This document shows, one piece after another, positions 33,726-41,988 of a stretch of DNA of 64,000 nt. Below the pieces are notes generated by a model. That model searched no databases. It was given only the letters and a program-made list of their open reading frames with translations, and was not told the origin of the DNA. Positions within the stretch are counted from its first letter, which is position 1; every line of letters begins with the position of its first letter. Source of the stretch: SCSIO-59966 sp046566185. GTDB taxonomy: Bacteria > Actinomycetota > Actinomycetes > Actinomycetales > SCSIO-59966. The translations under genes and the position numbers were made by a program. The DNA is taken from contig JBKHXE010000064.1 in assembly GCA_046566185.1 (NCBI GenBank), positions 22,883 through 86,882 on the forward strand, written 5' to 3'.

Positions 33726-36700
33726 ATGCTGCGCAACATCGGCATCAGGTCGAAGATCCTGGCGGTCCTCGCGCTGCCTGTGCTCGTCCTGCTGCTGGCG
33801 GCCACCGTCATCTCCGTGGGTGCCGTCAGGGACGCCCGCCGGGCGGCGCAGGTCGAGTCCCTGGCCGGCCAGGCGCCCGAGCTCACCCAGCTCGTGCGCG
33901 GCCTGCAGGCCGAGCGCGCACTCTCCATGCAGGCGGTGTCCGGCGTGCCCGTCCCGCAGCTCGCCGAGGTGCGCCTGCGTGTCAGCGGCAGCCTGGCCTC
34001 GGTGCGCGACGGCATCGCGGACGTCGACGTCGAGCTCCTCGACCAGTCCGCAGTGGAGGCCATCGCCGCGTCCGAGCAGGCCCATGGTCAGCTCGAGTCG
34101 CTGCGCGACCAGGTCGACGGCGGCGGCTTGACGCCCGAGGCCGTGCAGCAGTTCTACACCGAGGTCATCGCCGAGGACGTGGAGCTCGCCGGCCGCATCG
34201 GCCTCGCGGTCGATGACCGGGTGCTCACCCGGAACCTCACCGCGTTCTCCGCCGTGGAACGACTGGTCGAGGTCGTGGCCACCGAGCGCGATCTCGCCCA
34301 CCCCGCGGTGGTCGACGGCGTCGTCCCGGCCGACCTGAAGCAGCGGCTCGCGCAGCTCGAGATCCGTCAGGAGGTCTTGCGGGAGGAGGCCCAGGCGGCC
34401 GCCGACGCGGTGGGCGTTCACGTCCCGGCGACCAACTACGCGCTGGAGCTGGCGCGTCAGCAGACCAGCGGCGACCAGCCCCTCTCCGACCTCAGCGGTA
34501 ACGCCTGGCGGGACGCCGTGCAGCAGGAGATCGACGCCCTCAGCGCCGCTGAGTCCAGGCTGGCCGCCGCCGCTGTGCAGCGCGCCTCTGCCCTTGCGGA
34601 CGCCGCGCGGGCACGAGCTCTCCAGGTGGGGCTCGGCACCGCGGCGCTCGTCGTCGTCCCGGTGCTGCTCGCACTGTTCATCGCCCGCGCCATCACCCGG
34701 CCGCTGCGCCGCCTCACCGAGGCCGCCGCCGACGTGCGCCGCGAGCTGCCGACGATGGTCGAGCAGATGCACACGCCCGGCGAGGGCCCCGAGCTGTCGC
34801 TGCCGGCGATCCCGGTCACCTCGAACGACGAGCTCGGCCGGCTCGCCTCCGCCTTCAACGACGTCAACGCCATGACGGTGCAGGTCGCCCAGGAGCAGGC
34901 CGCCCTGCGCGGGTCGATCGCGGCGATGTTCGTCAACGTCGCCCGCCGTGACCAGGTGCTGCTCTCGCGCCAGCTGGCCTTCATCGACCAGCTCGAGCGC
35001 ACCGAGGAGAACCCGAAGACGCTGGAGAACCTCTTCCGCCTGGACCACCTCGCGACCCGCATGCGCCGCAACGCCGAGTCGCTGCTCGTGCTCGCGGGCA
35101 TCGACACCGGTCGGCGCCTGCGCCGCCCGATGCCGCTGTCGGACGTCGTGCGCACCGCGACCTCCGAGATCGAGCACTACGAGCGCGTCGACCTCGTGCT
35201 GCAGACCGACCCGCCGATGGTCGGTCACGTCGCCCTCACCACCGCGCACCTGCTGGCGGAGCTGCTGGAGAACGCGACGAACTTCTCCGACCCCGACACC
35301 CGCGTCGTGGTGAGCACGGCACCGGGACCGAAGGGCGTCGTCGTCACCGTGACCGACGACGGCCTGGGCATGACCCGTGACGAGATCGCCGAGGCGAACT
35401 CGCGCATCGCCGAGCCCCCCGTCGCGGAGGTCGTCGGCGCCCAGCGCCTCGGCTTCTTCGTCGTCGGGCGCCTGGCCCGCCGCCTCGACGCCACGGTCAC
35501 GCTGGCCGCCGGCACGGAGCGCGGCACCGTCGTCCGGCTCGACCTGCCGGCTGCGCTGTTCGTGCCGGGAGCGGTCGTCGAGCTGCCCGCCGCCGACACG
35601 ACCGACGAGACCGACGAGCTGCCGGTGGTCCCCGAGCGGCCGACCGTCGCGCTGGTCGACGAGCCCGCTGCCCCGTCGCCGCCGCCCGCGCCGCGCACGG
35701 ACGCCGGACTGCCCGTCCGCGGTGGTGCGCCGGTGCGCGTGAGCCCGCCCTCCTCCGTCCAGCGGCCTCCGGCCCCGGCTCCGGAGCCGGCCGCGGCGCC
35801 GGCTCCGGTCGCCGACGTCCCGGTCGCCGATGTCCCGGCCCCGGTCACGAAGCAGGCCCCCGAGGTGGGTGCCGACGGCCTCCCGCGCCGCGCGCGTTCC
35901 GTGGACGTCGTGCCCGGTGACCCCGCGCCGGCGACTGCCTCGACCGAGGCGGGCCCCGCTCGCCGTCCCGGGCTGTTCTCCTCGTTCCGCGCCCGCCGTC
36001 CCGGTGAGAGCGACACCCCGGTGAGCGACGTCCCCGCCGCCGACGAGCCGAGTGCGGCTCCGGCGCCGGCTCGCCCGACCGTCCCGGCCAGGCCCGCCGC
36101 TCCGGCGAACGCCACGCCGGCCCCGGCGCCGACCAGGCCGCTCCCGACCCCGCCGGGCCCGGCACCGGCGAGCCCGGTCCCGGCCACCTCGACCCCCGCC
36201 CCGGTCGCGACCCCCGCCCCGGTCCCTGCGCCGGCCCCCGTCCGTCCGGCCGAGCCTGCGCCTGCACCCGAGCCGCTCGTGGCCGCGGCGGCTCTCGACA
36301 TCCTCCCGTCGCGCTCGTCGATGCGCAGGAGCGGCAAGCAGCCGCGCAGCCGCGGTCTGTTCGGTCGCCGCGCGAAGCCGGCGGACCCGGTCAGCCCGGT
36401 GCGGCCCATGACGCGGCGCGAGCTGCGCGACCTCGACGCGGCCGCCCCCGCCCCCTTCACCCCCCGGACGGCGCCCGCTCCGTCGACGCCCGCACCGCCT
36501 GTGACGGCGGCCCCTGCGCCCTCGGCTCCCTCGACGGGGGCGCCGGTTCCGGCGGCGCCGCGGCCCGTCTCGCAGCCGCCGGCGCCGGCACCGGCCCCTG
36601 CGGCGTCCACCCCGGTGGGTCAGGTCCCCCCCGCGGGGCCCGCTGCCGCCGAGCGTCCGGTCATCGCGGCGCCGAGCAGCCTCTTCGGCACCCCGGCCCA

Positions 36701-37304
36701 GCCGGCCCCGGGCCCCGCCCCGGGCCCGGGCCCGGGCCAGGCCCCGGGTGCGGCCCCGGCCCCGGGTGCGCCGACGGCGTCCCCCTCGACGATCCTGCCG
36801 TCGCGCGGCGGGGCGGCCCCCGGCCCGTCCTTCGCGGCGCCGTCCGGCCCGTCCCCGGTCGCCCCGGCGCCGCGGGTCACTGACCCGGCGTCCTCGCCGG
36901 TCCCGGCGTCGCAGGCGGGTCGCGCGGCGGCCTCCCCCGCGGCGGACGAGGCCCCGGCCCCGGTGCCGGTGGCCGCCGTGCCCGGCGCCGACGGGATGGC
37001 CGAGGTGCTGCGTCAGCGGTCCGCCCTGGCGTCCGAGGCGCTCACCGAGCTGAGCCGCCTGTCGGCGTACAGCCCCGCCGCGGTCGACGCCAAGCCTCCG
37101 GCGACGCTGACCCGCCGTACCCCGGCGTCCACGCCGGCCGCCCAGGTCGCCGAGCCGCGACCGGCGTCCGCTCAGCGCCGCACCCGTAACGCGGCCGACG
37201 TCCGCAGCATGCTGTCCGGCTTCCAGGCCGGCGTCGCCCGCGGACGCACGTCCCCGACCGACCCCGACACCACGACCGCCCCCCCGACCGGAGGACACGC
37301 GTGA
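33726..37304 (+). CDS. Conservon sensor histidine kinase (CvnA-like) with long Pro/Ala tail
   Basis: The 1192-residue protein has a first membrane helix (about residues 10-33), a periplasmic nitrate/sensor-type helical domain (about 35-300), a second helix (about 300-322), HAMP, a dimerisation region (LFRLDHLATRMRRNAESLLVLAG, about 434-456) and the ATPase domain with LAELLENATNFSDPDT, DDGLGMT and RLGFFVVGRLARRL. The last about 570 residues are Pro/Ala/Ser-rich and disordered, ending in a conserved helix with RNAADVRSMLSGFQAGVARGR. It overlaps the roadblock gene by GTGA. With the next three genes it makes a conservon, which couples membrane sensing to a small GTPase. ATG 33726 follows GGAAGG. 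Confidence 0.93.
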   Translation: MLRNIGIRSKILAVLALPVLVLLLAATVISVGAVRDARRAAQVESLAGQAPELTQLVRGLQAERALSMQAVSGVPVPQLAEVRLRVSGSLASVRDGIADVDVELLDQSAVEAIAASEQAHGQLESLRDQVDGGGLTPEAVQQFYTEVIAEDVELAGRIGLAVDDRVLTRNLTAFSAVERLVEVVATERDLAHPAVVDGVVPADLKQRLAQLEIRQEVLREEAQAAADAVGVHVPATNYALELARQQTSGDQPLSDLSGNAWRDAVQQEIDALSAAESRLAAAAVQRASALADAARARALQVGLGTAALVVVPVLLALFIARAITRPLRRLTEAAADVRRELPTMVEQMHTPGEGPELSLPAIPVTSNDELGRLASAFNDVNAMTVQVAQEQAALRGSIAAMFVNVARRDQVLLSRQLAFIDQLERTEENPKTLENLFRLDHLATRMRRNAESLLVLAGIDTGRRLRRPMPLSDVVRTATSEIEHYERVDLVLQTDPPMVGHVALTTAHLLAELLENATNFSDPDTRVVVSTAPGPKGVVVTVTDDGLGMTRDEIAEANSRIAEPPVAEVVGAQRLGFFVVGRLARRLDATVTLAAGTERGTVVRLDLPAALFVPGAVVELPAADTTDETDELPVVPERPTVALVDEPAAPSPPPAPRTDAGLPVRGGAPVRVSPPSSVQRPPAPAPEPAAAPAPVADVPVADVPAPVTKQAPEVGADGLPRRARSVDVVPGDPAPATASTEAGPARRPGLFSSFRARRPGESDTPVSDVPAADEPSAAPAPARPTVPARPAAPANATPAPAPTRPLPTPPGPAPASPVPATSTPAPVATPAPVPAPAPVRPAEPAPAPEPLVAAAALDILPSRSSMRRSGKQPRSRGLFGRRAKPADPVSPVRPMTRRELRDLDAAAPAPFTPRTAPAPSTPAPPVTAAPAPSAPSTGAPVPAAPRPVSQPPAPAPAPAASTPVGQVPPAGPAAAERPVIAAPSSLFGTPAQPAPGPAPGPGPGQAPGAAPAPGAPTASPSTILPSRGGAAPGPSFAAPSGPSPVAPAPRVTDPASSPVPASQAGRAAASPAADEAPAPVPVAAVPGADGMAEVLRQRSALASEALTELSRLSAYSPAAVDAKPPATLTRRTPASTPAAQVAEPRPASAQRRTRNAADVRSMLSGFQAGVARGRTSPTDPDTTTAPPTGGHA

Positions 37305-37753
37305 GCACCATGAGCACCGAGGCCGCCAACTTCAACTGGCTCCTCGACAACTTCGTCAAGAGCGTCCCGGGAGTCCGGCACACGCTCGTGGTGTCGGCCG
37401 ACGGGCTGCTGATGGCCATGTCCGACGACCTGGACCGCACGAGCGGCGACCAGCTCGCCGCGATCGTGTCGGGCATGTCGAGCCTGACCCGCGGCGCGGC
37501 CCGCCAGCTCGCCGCCGGCGACGTCCGTCAGGCCATCATCGAGATGGACGACATCTTCATGTTCCTCATGACCATCTCCGACGGGTCCAACCTGTCGGTG
37601 ATGGCCGACTCCGGCTGCGACGTCGGGCTGATCGGCTACGAGATGGCGCTGCTGGTGAGCCGGTGCGAGAGCACGCTGACCCCGCAGCTCATCTCGGAGA
37701 TGCGCTCGCGGCTCCCGGTCCACGGGTCGACCCGTGCCCCGGTGCTGGGGTGA
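37301..37753 (+). CDS. Roadblock/LC7 domain protein (CvnB-like)
   Basis: The 150-residue protein is a single roadblock/LC7 fold (NFNWLLDNFVKSVPGVRHTLVVSADGLLMAMS, read as residues 10-41 in two pieces; LAAIVSGMSSLTRGAARQL). In conservons this subunit works as a GTPase-activating or scaffold partner of the GTPase. The GTG start at 37301 overlaps the kinase stop by GTGA. The C-terminus carries LISEMRSRLPVHG. Confidence 0.93.
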   Translation: MSTMSTEAANFNWLLDNFVKSVPGVRHTLVVSADGLLMAMSDDLDRTSGDQLAAIVSGMSSLTRGAARQLAAGDVRQAIIEMDDIFMFLMTISDGSNLSVMADSGCDVGLIGYEMALLVSRCESTLTPQLISEMRSRLPVHGSTRAPVLG

Positions 37754-37760
37754 GCGGGCC

Positions 37761-38165
37761 GTGAGCGACAGGCCTGAGCTCGTCCCGGGCGGGCGGCACG
37801 CCGACCCGGAGGCGGAGGAGGAGGACACCTACACGGTGCGGCCGTACGCCGTCACCGGTGGGCGCACCTCGCCGACGTCGTCCGACCTGCCGGTCGAGGC
37901 GCTCGTGCAGGCGCTGGGTGGGCCCGACATGACGATGACCGCCGAGAAGCGACGGATCGTCGAGCTCACCCAGACCCAGTACCTGTCCGTGGCGGAGCTG
38001 TCCGCCCACGTCAGGCTCCCGGTTCCCGTCGTCCGCATCGTCGTGGGTGACCTCGCCGACTCCGGCGCGGTCCGCGTGCACGGCCTGACCCGCTCCGACG
38101 GTTACGCCCCGTCGGCCACCCTCAGCGTCCTGGAGAGTGTTCTCAATGGCATTTCCTCGCTCTGA
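37761..38165 (+). CDS. DUF742 domain protein (CvnC-like)
   Basis: The 134-residue protein has an acidic disordered N-terminus and a winged-helix DUF742 domain (TVRPYAVTGGRTSP, LTQTQYLSVAELSAHVRLPV, LADSGAVRVH). DUF742 is the third conservon component; its role is unclear but the fold suggests a protein- or DNA-binding wing. The GTG at 37761 follows the roadblock stop by seven bases. The end overlaps the GTPase gene by 20 bases. Confidence 0.92.
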   Translation: MSDRPELVPGGRHADPEAEEEDTYTVRPYAVTGGRTSPTSSDLPVEALVQALGGPDMTMTAEKRRIVELTQTQYLSVAELSAHVRLPVPVVRIVVGDLADSGAVRVHGLTRSDGYAPSATLSVLESVLNGISSL

Positions 38166-38790
38166 CGTCGCCTCCGCCGTCCCGGCGCACGGCGCCCAGA
38201 CGGCCGGGAGCCAGCCGCCGGGCGTCCCGGAGGCCGCCCCCACCGTCGTCAAGATCGTCGTCGCGGGCGGGTTCGCCGTCGGCAAGACGACGTTCATCGG
38301 GTCGATCTCGGACATCGAGCCACTCTCCACCGAGGCCGCCATGACCGAGCACTCCATCGGCGTCGACGACGCCGGCGGGGTGAGCGACCGCAAGACGACC
38401 ACCACCGTCGCGATGGACTTCGGCCGCATCGCGCTGCCGGGCAACCTGTGGCTGTACCTGTTCGGCACGCCGGGCCAGGACCGCTTCCTGTTCATGTGGG
38501 ACGACCTGGTGCGCGGTGCGATCGGTGCCGTCGTGCTCGTGGACACCGAGCGGCTCGAGCAGTGCTTCCCGGCCGTCGACTACTTCGAGGCCCGTGGCAT
38601 CCCGTTCGTCGTCGCGGTCAACTGCTTCGACGGGGTCGCCAAGCACAGCCTCGACGCCGTCCGCGAGGCGCTCGCCGTCCCGCCGCACGTGCCGATGATC
38701 TACACCGACGCCCGTTCGCGGGCCGCCACCAAGCAGGTGCTCATCACGCTCGTCCAGCAGGCGATGCAGCGCCTCGGTGGCGGCGCCTGA
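38146..38790 (+). CDS. Small Ras-like GTPase (CvnD-like, ATP/GTP-binding)
   Basis: The 214-residue protein has P-loop GGFAVGKTT (41-49), a G3 switch FGTPGQDRF, and NCFD in the place of the NKxD guanine motif. It is the GTPase of the conservon, probably activated by exchange linked to the sensor kinase and roadblock proteins. The ATG at 38146 lies eight bases after GGAGAG and overlaps the DUF742 gene. A long perfect inverted repeat begins 18 bases after the stop. Confidence 0.93.
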   Translation: MAFPRSDVASAVPAHGAQTAGSQPPGVPEAAPTVVKIVVAGGFAVGKTTFIGSISDIEPLSTEAAMTEHSIGVDDAGGVSDRKTTTTVAMDFGRIALPGNLWLYLFGTPGQDRFLFMWDDLVRGAIGAVVLVDTERLEQCFPAVDYFEARGIPFVVAVNCFDGVAKHSLDAVREALAVPPHVPMIYTDARSRAATKQVLITLVQQAMQRLGGGA

Positions 38791-38808
38791 CCCGCCCGCC
38801 CCCCGCCG

Positions 38809-38872
38809 CGACCTCTGGAGGGTTTCGGGGCTCTCAAGGCACGTCGAGACCCCCGAAACCCTCCAGAGGTCG
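38809..38872. terminator. 22-bp perfect inverted repeat after the conservon
   Basis: The arm at 38809-38830 (core ACCTCTGGAGGGTTTCGGGG) is exactly complementary to 38851-38872, with a 20-base loop whose ends (CTCTC/GAGAC) extend the pairing almost fully. It starts 18 bases after the GTPase stop and ends 86 bases before cysK. It would form a very strong hairpin acting as a terminator or barrier; there is no T-run. Such length and perfection exceed any other hairpin in the window. Confidence 0.75.
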
Positions 38873-38958
38873 TTCGGTGTCCGGACGGCGCGTCCGAGAT
38901 GTGAGACGCGGCGCGCCGCCAGGGAGTGATCTCGGCTCACCCGTTGTTGACTGGCCCC

Positions 38959-39888
38959 GTGCGCATTCATGACGACGTGACCCAGCTGGTCGGCAACACG
39001 CCGCTCGTGCGGCTGAACCGGATCACGGACGGCGCTGCCGCCACCGTGGCCGCGAAGATCGAGTTCTCGAACCCCGGTGCGAGCGTGAAGGACCGCATCG
39101 GCGTGTCGATGATCGAGGCGGCCGAGCGCTCCGGGCAGCTCCAGCCGGGCGGGACCATCGTCGAGGCGACCTCGGGCAACACCGGCATCGCGCTGGCGAT
39201 GGTCGGTGCCGCGAAGGGCTACCGGGTCGTGCTGGCGATGCCGGAGACGATGTCGAAGGAGCGCCGCGGCCTGCTGCGCGCGTTCGGCGCCGAGCTGGTG
39301 CTCACCCCCGGCAGCGAGGGCATGAAGGGCGCGGTCGCCAAGGCCGAGGAGATCGGCGCCGAGGCCGGCGCGGTCCTCGTCCGCCAGTTCGCCAACGAGG
39401 CGAACCCCGAGGTGCACCGCCGCACCACCGCCGAGGAGATCTGGGCCGACACCGACGGCCAGGTGGACGTCGTGGTGGCGGGCATCGGCACCGGCGGCAC
39501 CATCACCGGGGTCGGCCAGGTGCTCAAGGAGCGCAAGCCGTCCGTGCGCATGGTCGCCGTCGAGCCGCAGGAGTCGCCGATCCTCAACGGCGGTCAGCCC
39601 GGCCCGCACAAGATCCAGGGCATCGGCGCGAACTTCGTGCCCGAGATCCTCGACACGAGCATCTACGACGAGGTCGTCGACGTCGACGCCGACACCGCCG
39701 TGCAGTGGGCCCGCCGGGCCGCGCGCGAGGAGGGCCTTCTCGTCGGCATCTCCTCCGGCGCCGCGCTCGCGGCCGCCGTCCAGGTCGCGCAGCGCGACGA
39801 CATGGCCGGCAAGCTCGTCGTCGTCATCGTCCCGTCGTTCGGCGAGCGCTACCTGTCGACCATCCTCTACAGCGACCTCATGGACTGA
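38959..39888 (+). CDS. cysK: Cysteine synthase A (O-acetylserine sulfhydrylase)
   Basis: The 309-residue PLP enzyme has the active-site PGASVKDRIG with Lys44, the substrate loop TSGNTGIALAM, the phosphate-binding GTGGTITGVG and the C-terminal SSGAALAAAV. It makes cysteine from O-acetylserine and sulfide. The GTG at 38959 gives the usual length (about 310 residues). The gene is followed after seven bases by cysE, so enzyme and substrate maker are in one operon. Confidence 0.96.
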   Translation: MRIHDDVTQLVGNTPLVRLNRITDGAAATVAAKIEFSNPGASVKDRIGVSMIEAAERSGQLQPGGTIVEATSGNTGIALAMVGAAKGYRVVLAMPETMSKERRGLLRAFGAELVLTPGSEGMKGAVAKAEEIGAEAGAVLVRQFANEANPEVHRRTTAEEIWADTDGQVDVVVAGIGTGGTITGVGQVLKERKPSVRMVAVEPQESPILNGGQPGPHKIQGIGANFVPEILDTSIYDEVVDVDADTAVQWARRAAREEGLLVGISSGAALAAAVQVAQRDDMAGKLVVVIVPSFGERYLSTILYSDLMD

Positions 39889-39895
39889 CGTCGGC

Positions 39896-40486
39896 GTGCA
39901 CATGAACCGCGCCGAGCCCTCCCTCACCGGCTGGCGGGACCGGCTGCGTGAGGACCTCGCCACCGCAGCTCGTCGCGACCCCGCCGCGCGCTCGCGCGCG
40001 GAGCTGCTGCTCGCCTACCCGGGCCTGCACGCGGTGTGGCTGCACCGGCTCGCGCACCGCCTGTGGCAGCGACCCGGCCTGCGGCTGCCGGCGCGCGTCC
40101 TGTCGAACGTCAACCGCTCGCTGACGGGCATCGAGATCCACCCCGGTGCCCGCATCGGGCGGCGCTTCTTCATCGACCACGGGATGGGTGTCGTCATCGG
40201 CGAGACCGCCGAGGTGGGGGACGACGTGATGCTCTACCACGGCGTCACGCTGGGGGGCCGCAGCGCCAACCGCGGCAAGCGTCACCCCACGATCGAGGAC
40301 GGCGTGACGATCGGCGCCGGCGCGCGCGTGCTGGGCGCCGTCCGGATCGGCGCCGGCTCGCAGGTCGGCGCCAACTCGGTCGTCGTCAAGGACGTCCCTG
40401 CCGGGGTCGTCGTCGTCGGCGTGCCCGGCCGCGTCCGCGGCGAGGGGACGCCCGAGGACGTCGTCGACCCGGCCATCTTCATCTGA
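39896..40486 (+). CDS. cysE: Serine O-acetyltransferase
   Basis: The product is about 196 residues (short CysE/EpsC type) with an N-terminal helical part (WRDRLREDLATAARRDPAAR) and a left-handed hexapeptide-repeat barrel (GIEIHPGARIGRRFFIDHG, GVVIGETAEVGDDVMLYHGV, ANRGKRHPTIEDGV, GAGARVLGAV, GAGSQVGANSVV). It acetylates serine for the adjacent CysK. Start may be GTG 39896 or ATG 39902. The 3' end overlaps the convergent hydrolase gene by eight bases. Confidence 0.95.
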   Translation: MHMNRAEPSLTGWRDRLREDLATAARRDPAARSRAELLLAYPGLHAVWLHRLAHRLWQRPGLRLPARVLSNVNRSLTGIEIHPGARIGRRFFIDHGMGVVIGETAEVGDDVMLYHGVTLGGRSANRGKRHPTIEDGVTIGAGARVLGAVRIGAGSQVGANSVVVKDVPAGVVVVGVPGRVRGEGTPEDVVDPAIFI

Positions 40487-41303
40487 GCCCCGCCAGCACC
40501 TCCGCGGCCACCTCGTCGGGGTGCGTCTCCGGAAGCCAGTGCCCCGCGCCGTCCAGGTACCGGACGGCGCAGGGCCCGGTCACGTGCGACGGCGTGAGGT
40601 CGGCCGCGGCGCGGGAGAAGAACGGGTCGCGGGTGCCCCACAGGTAGCGGGTCGGGACCGAGACCCGCCCGCCGCCCTGGCCGCGGGACCGGCCGACGGC
40701 GCGGTACCAGGCGAGGGCGGCGGTCAGCGCGCCCGGCTCGCGCACCCGGCGCACGTAGTGGTCGGCCCGCTCGGCCGGCAGCCCGGTGGCGGTCAGCCAG
40801 CGACGCAGCGGCGTACCGCCGGCGGCGCCCAGCACCGCCTCGGGGAGGACCGGGAGCGAGAAGAACGCCATGTACGCCGAGCGGAGCCCCTGGCTGCTGG
40901 TGCGCATCACGGCGCGCAGAGCCCGCGGGTGCGGCGTCGACACGACCGTCAGCGACCGCACCCTGTCGGGGTGTCGACCGGCCAGCGCCCAGGCGACGAC
41001 GCCGCCCCAGTCGTGGCCGACGACGTGGGCGCCGGCCAGCCCGGCGGCGTCCAGCAGGGCCAGGACGTCGCCCGTGAGCTCGCCGAGCGCGTAGGCGCCG
41101 ACGTCGGTCGGGCGGGCCCGGGGCCCGTAGCCGCGCTGGTCGGGGGCGAGGACCCGCAGCCCCTGGTCGGCGAGCCGCCGGGCGACGCCGTCGAAGGAGG
41201 TGGCGTCCTGCGGGAAGCCGTGCAGGCAGACGACGGCGTCACCGCCCGCCGGCCCCGTGTCCCGGACGTCGAACCGCAGGCCCTTCCGCTGGTAGCAGTC
41301 CAC
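40479..41303 (-). CDS. Alpha/beta hydrolase (epoxide hydrolase/haloalkane dehalogenase-like)
   Basis: The product is about 274 residues of an alpha/beta hydrolase: oxyanion-hole LHGFPQDATSFDGV, nucleophile elbow VVGHDWGGVVAW (Asp nucleophile in the GHDWG pentapeptide as in epoxide hydrolases and dehalogenases), and a late DGAGHWLPETHPDEV carrying the catalytic His. The substrate is unknown. The GTG at 41303, seven bases after AAGGA, is chosen; a GTG at 41333 would overlap the CIRCE element of the divergent hsp20 gene. Confidence 0.88.
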   Translation of the reverse strand: MDCYQRKGLRFDVRDTGPAGGDAVVCLHGFPQDATSFDGVARRLADQGLRVLAPDQRGYGPRARPTDVGAYALGELTGDVLALLDAAGLAGAHVVGHDWGGVVAWALAGRHPDRVRSLTVVSTPHPRALRAVMRTSSQGLRSAYMAFFSLPVLPEAVLGAAGGTPLRRWLTATGLPAERADHYVRRVREPGALTAALAWYRAVGRSRGQGGGRVSVPTRYLWGTRDPFFSRAAADLTPSHVTGPCAVRYLDGAGHWLPETHPDEVAAEVLAGLR

Positions 41304-41326
41304 CGGAGCATCCTTCCCGAAAACCG

Positions 41327-41356
41327 TTGGCACTCAAGGCCCGAGAGTGCTAACCT
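41327..41356 (+). promoter_or_regulatory. CIRCE operator overlapping the hsp20 promoter
   Basis: TTGGCACTC (41327-41335), nine bases, GAGTGCTAA (41345-41353) matches the CIRCE consensus TTAGCACTC-N9-GAGTGCTAA at all but one position. It spans a promoter with -35 TTGGCA (41327-41332) and -10 TAACCT (41351-41356), 18 bases apart, so bound HrcA repressor would block RNA polymerase. The hsp20 start is about 100 bases downstream. Confidence 0.88.
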
Positions 41357-41460
41357 GCTGACGGTCGCGAGGGGTGTCCGAGCGGCACCCCCCGACCTTG
41401 CGCCACGACACGACCGGTCCGCCAACCGGTGGCGGCCGGAGTCGCGAGGAGGTGGTTGTT

Positions 41461-41928
41461 GTGGCCCTGACCTTCGACCCCTTCCGTGAGATGGACAGGC
41501 TGGCCAGCCAGCTGATGGGGGCGACGGCGACCGGCACCCGGACGCCGCGCTGGATGCCGATGGACCTCTACCGGTCCGGGGACCACTTCGTCATGAACGT
41601 GGACCTGCCTGGCATCGACCCCGGGTCCATCGACCTCTCCGTCGACGGCAACACGCTGTCGATCCGCGCGGAGCGCACGCTGCGCCCGGAGGACGCCCAG
41701 TGGCTGGCCCAGGAGCGCCCCGCCGGCACCTTCCTGCGCCAGCTGAACCTCGGTGACGGGCTGGACATCGACAAGATCCACGCCACCTACGAGAACGGCG
41801 TCCTCAGCCTCACCATCCCGGTGGCCGAGCAGGCCAAGCCGCGGCGGATCTCGGTGGAGACCAAGCGGCACACCGAGGAGGTCGGCGCCGGCGAGGCGCC
41901 CGTCCAGGGCGAGGTCACCAGCGGCTGA
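41461..41928 (+). CDS. Small heat shock protein, Hsp20/alpha-crystallin family
   Basis: The 155-residue chaperone has the alpha-crystallin domain (MDLYRSGDHFVMNVDLPGID, about residues 36-55; YENGVLSLTIPVAEQAKPRRI, about 114-134) with the A-x-x-x-n-GvL motif of sHSPs. It binds unfolding proteins without ATP. The GTG at 41461 follows GAGGAGG by eight bases. A CIRCE operator controls the promoter, so the gene belongs to the HrcA regulon. The N-terminal DPFREMDRLASQLMG is the usual oligomerisation region. Confidence 0.94.
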   Translation: MALTFDPFREMDRLASQLMGATATGTRTPRWMPMDLYRSGDHFVMNVDLPGIDPGSIDLSVDGNTLSIRAERTLRPEDAQWLAQERPAGTFLRQLNLGDGLDIDKIHATYENGVLSLTIPVAEQAKPRRISVETKRHTEEVGAGEAPVQGEVTSG

Positions 41929-41939
41929 CGTCGCAGCGC

Positions 41940-41975
41940 CCGAGGTCGTGGTCGCCGAGGCGGCCACGACCTCGG
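41940..41975. terminator. Bidirectional terminator hairpin (hsp20 / PAC2)
   Basis: CCGAGGTCGTGG (41940-41951) pairs with CCACGACCTCGG (41964-41975), and the inner CGCC/GGCG continues the stem with a G-T wobble between, giving a stem of about 15-16 bp with a tetraloop. It lies in the 60-base gap between convergent stops and should end both transcripts. Confidence 0.78.
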
Positions 41976-41988
41976 ACGTCACGGGGTC

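Noticed and set aside
33519..37298. A very long open frame antisense to the sensor kinase, continuous with the MobA-like gene
   Set aside because: It is low-complexity (Arg/Gly/His-rich) and results from the codon bias of the Pro/Ala-rich kinase tail; homology to MobA begins only at 33518.
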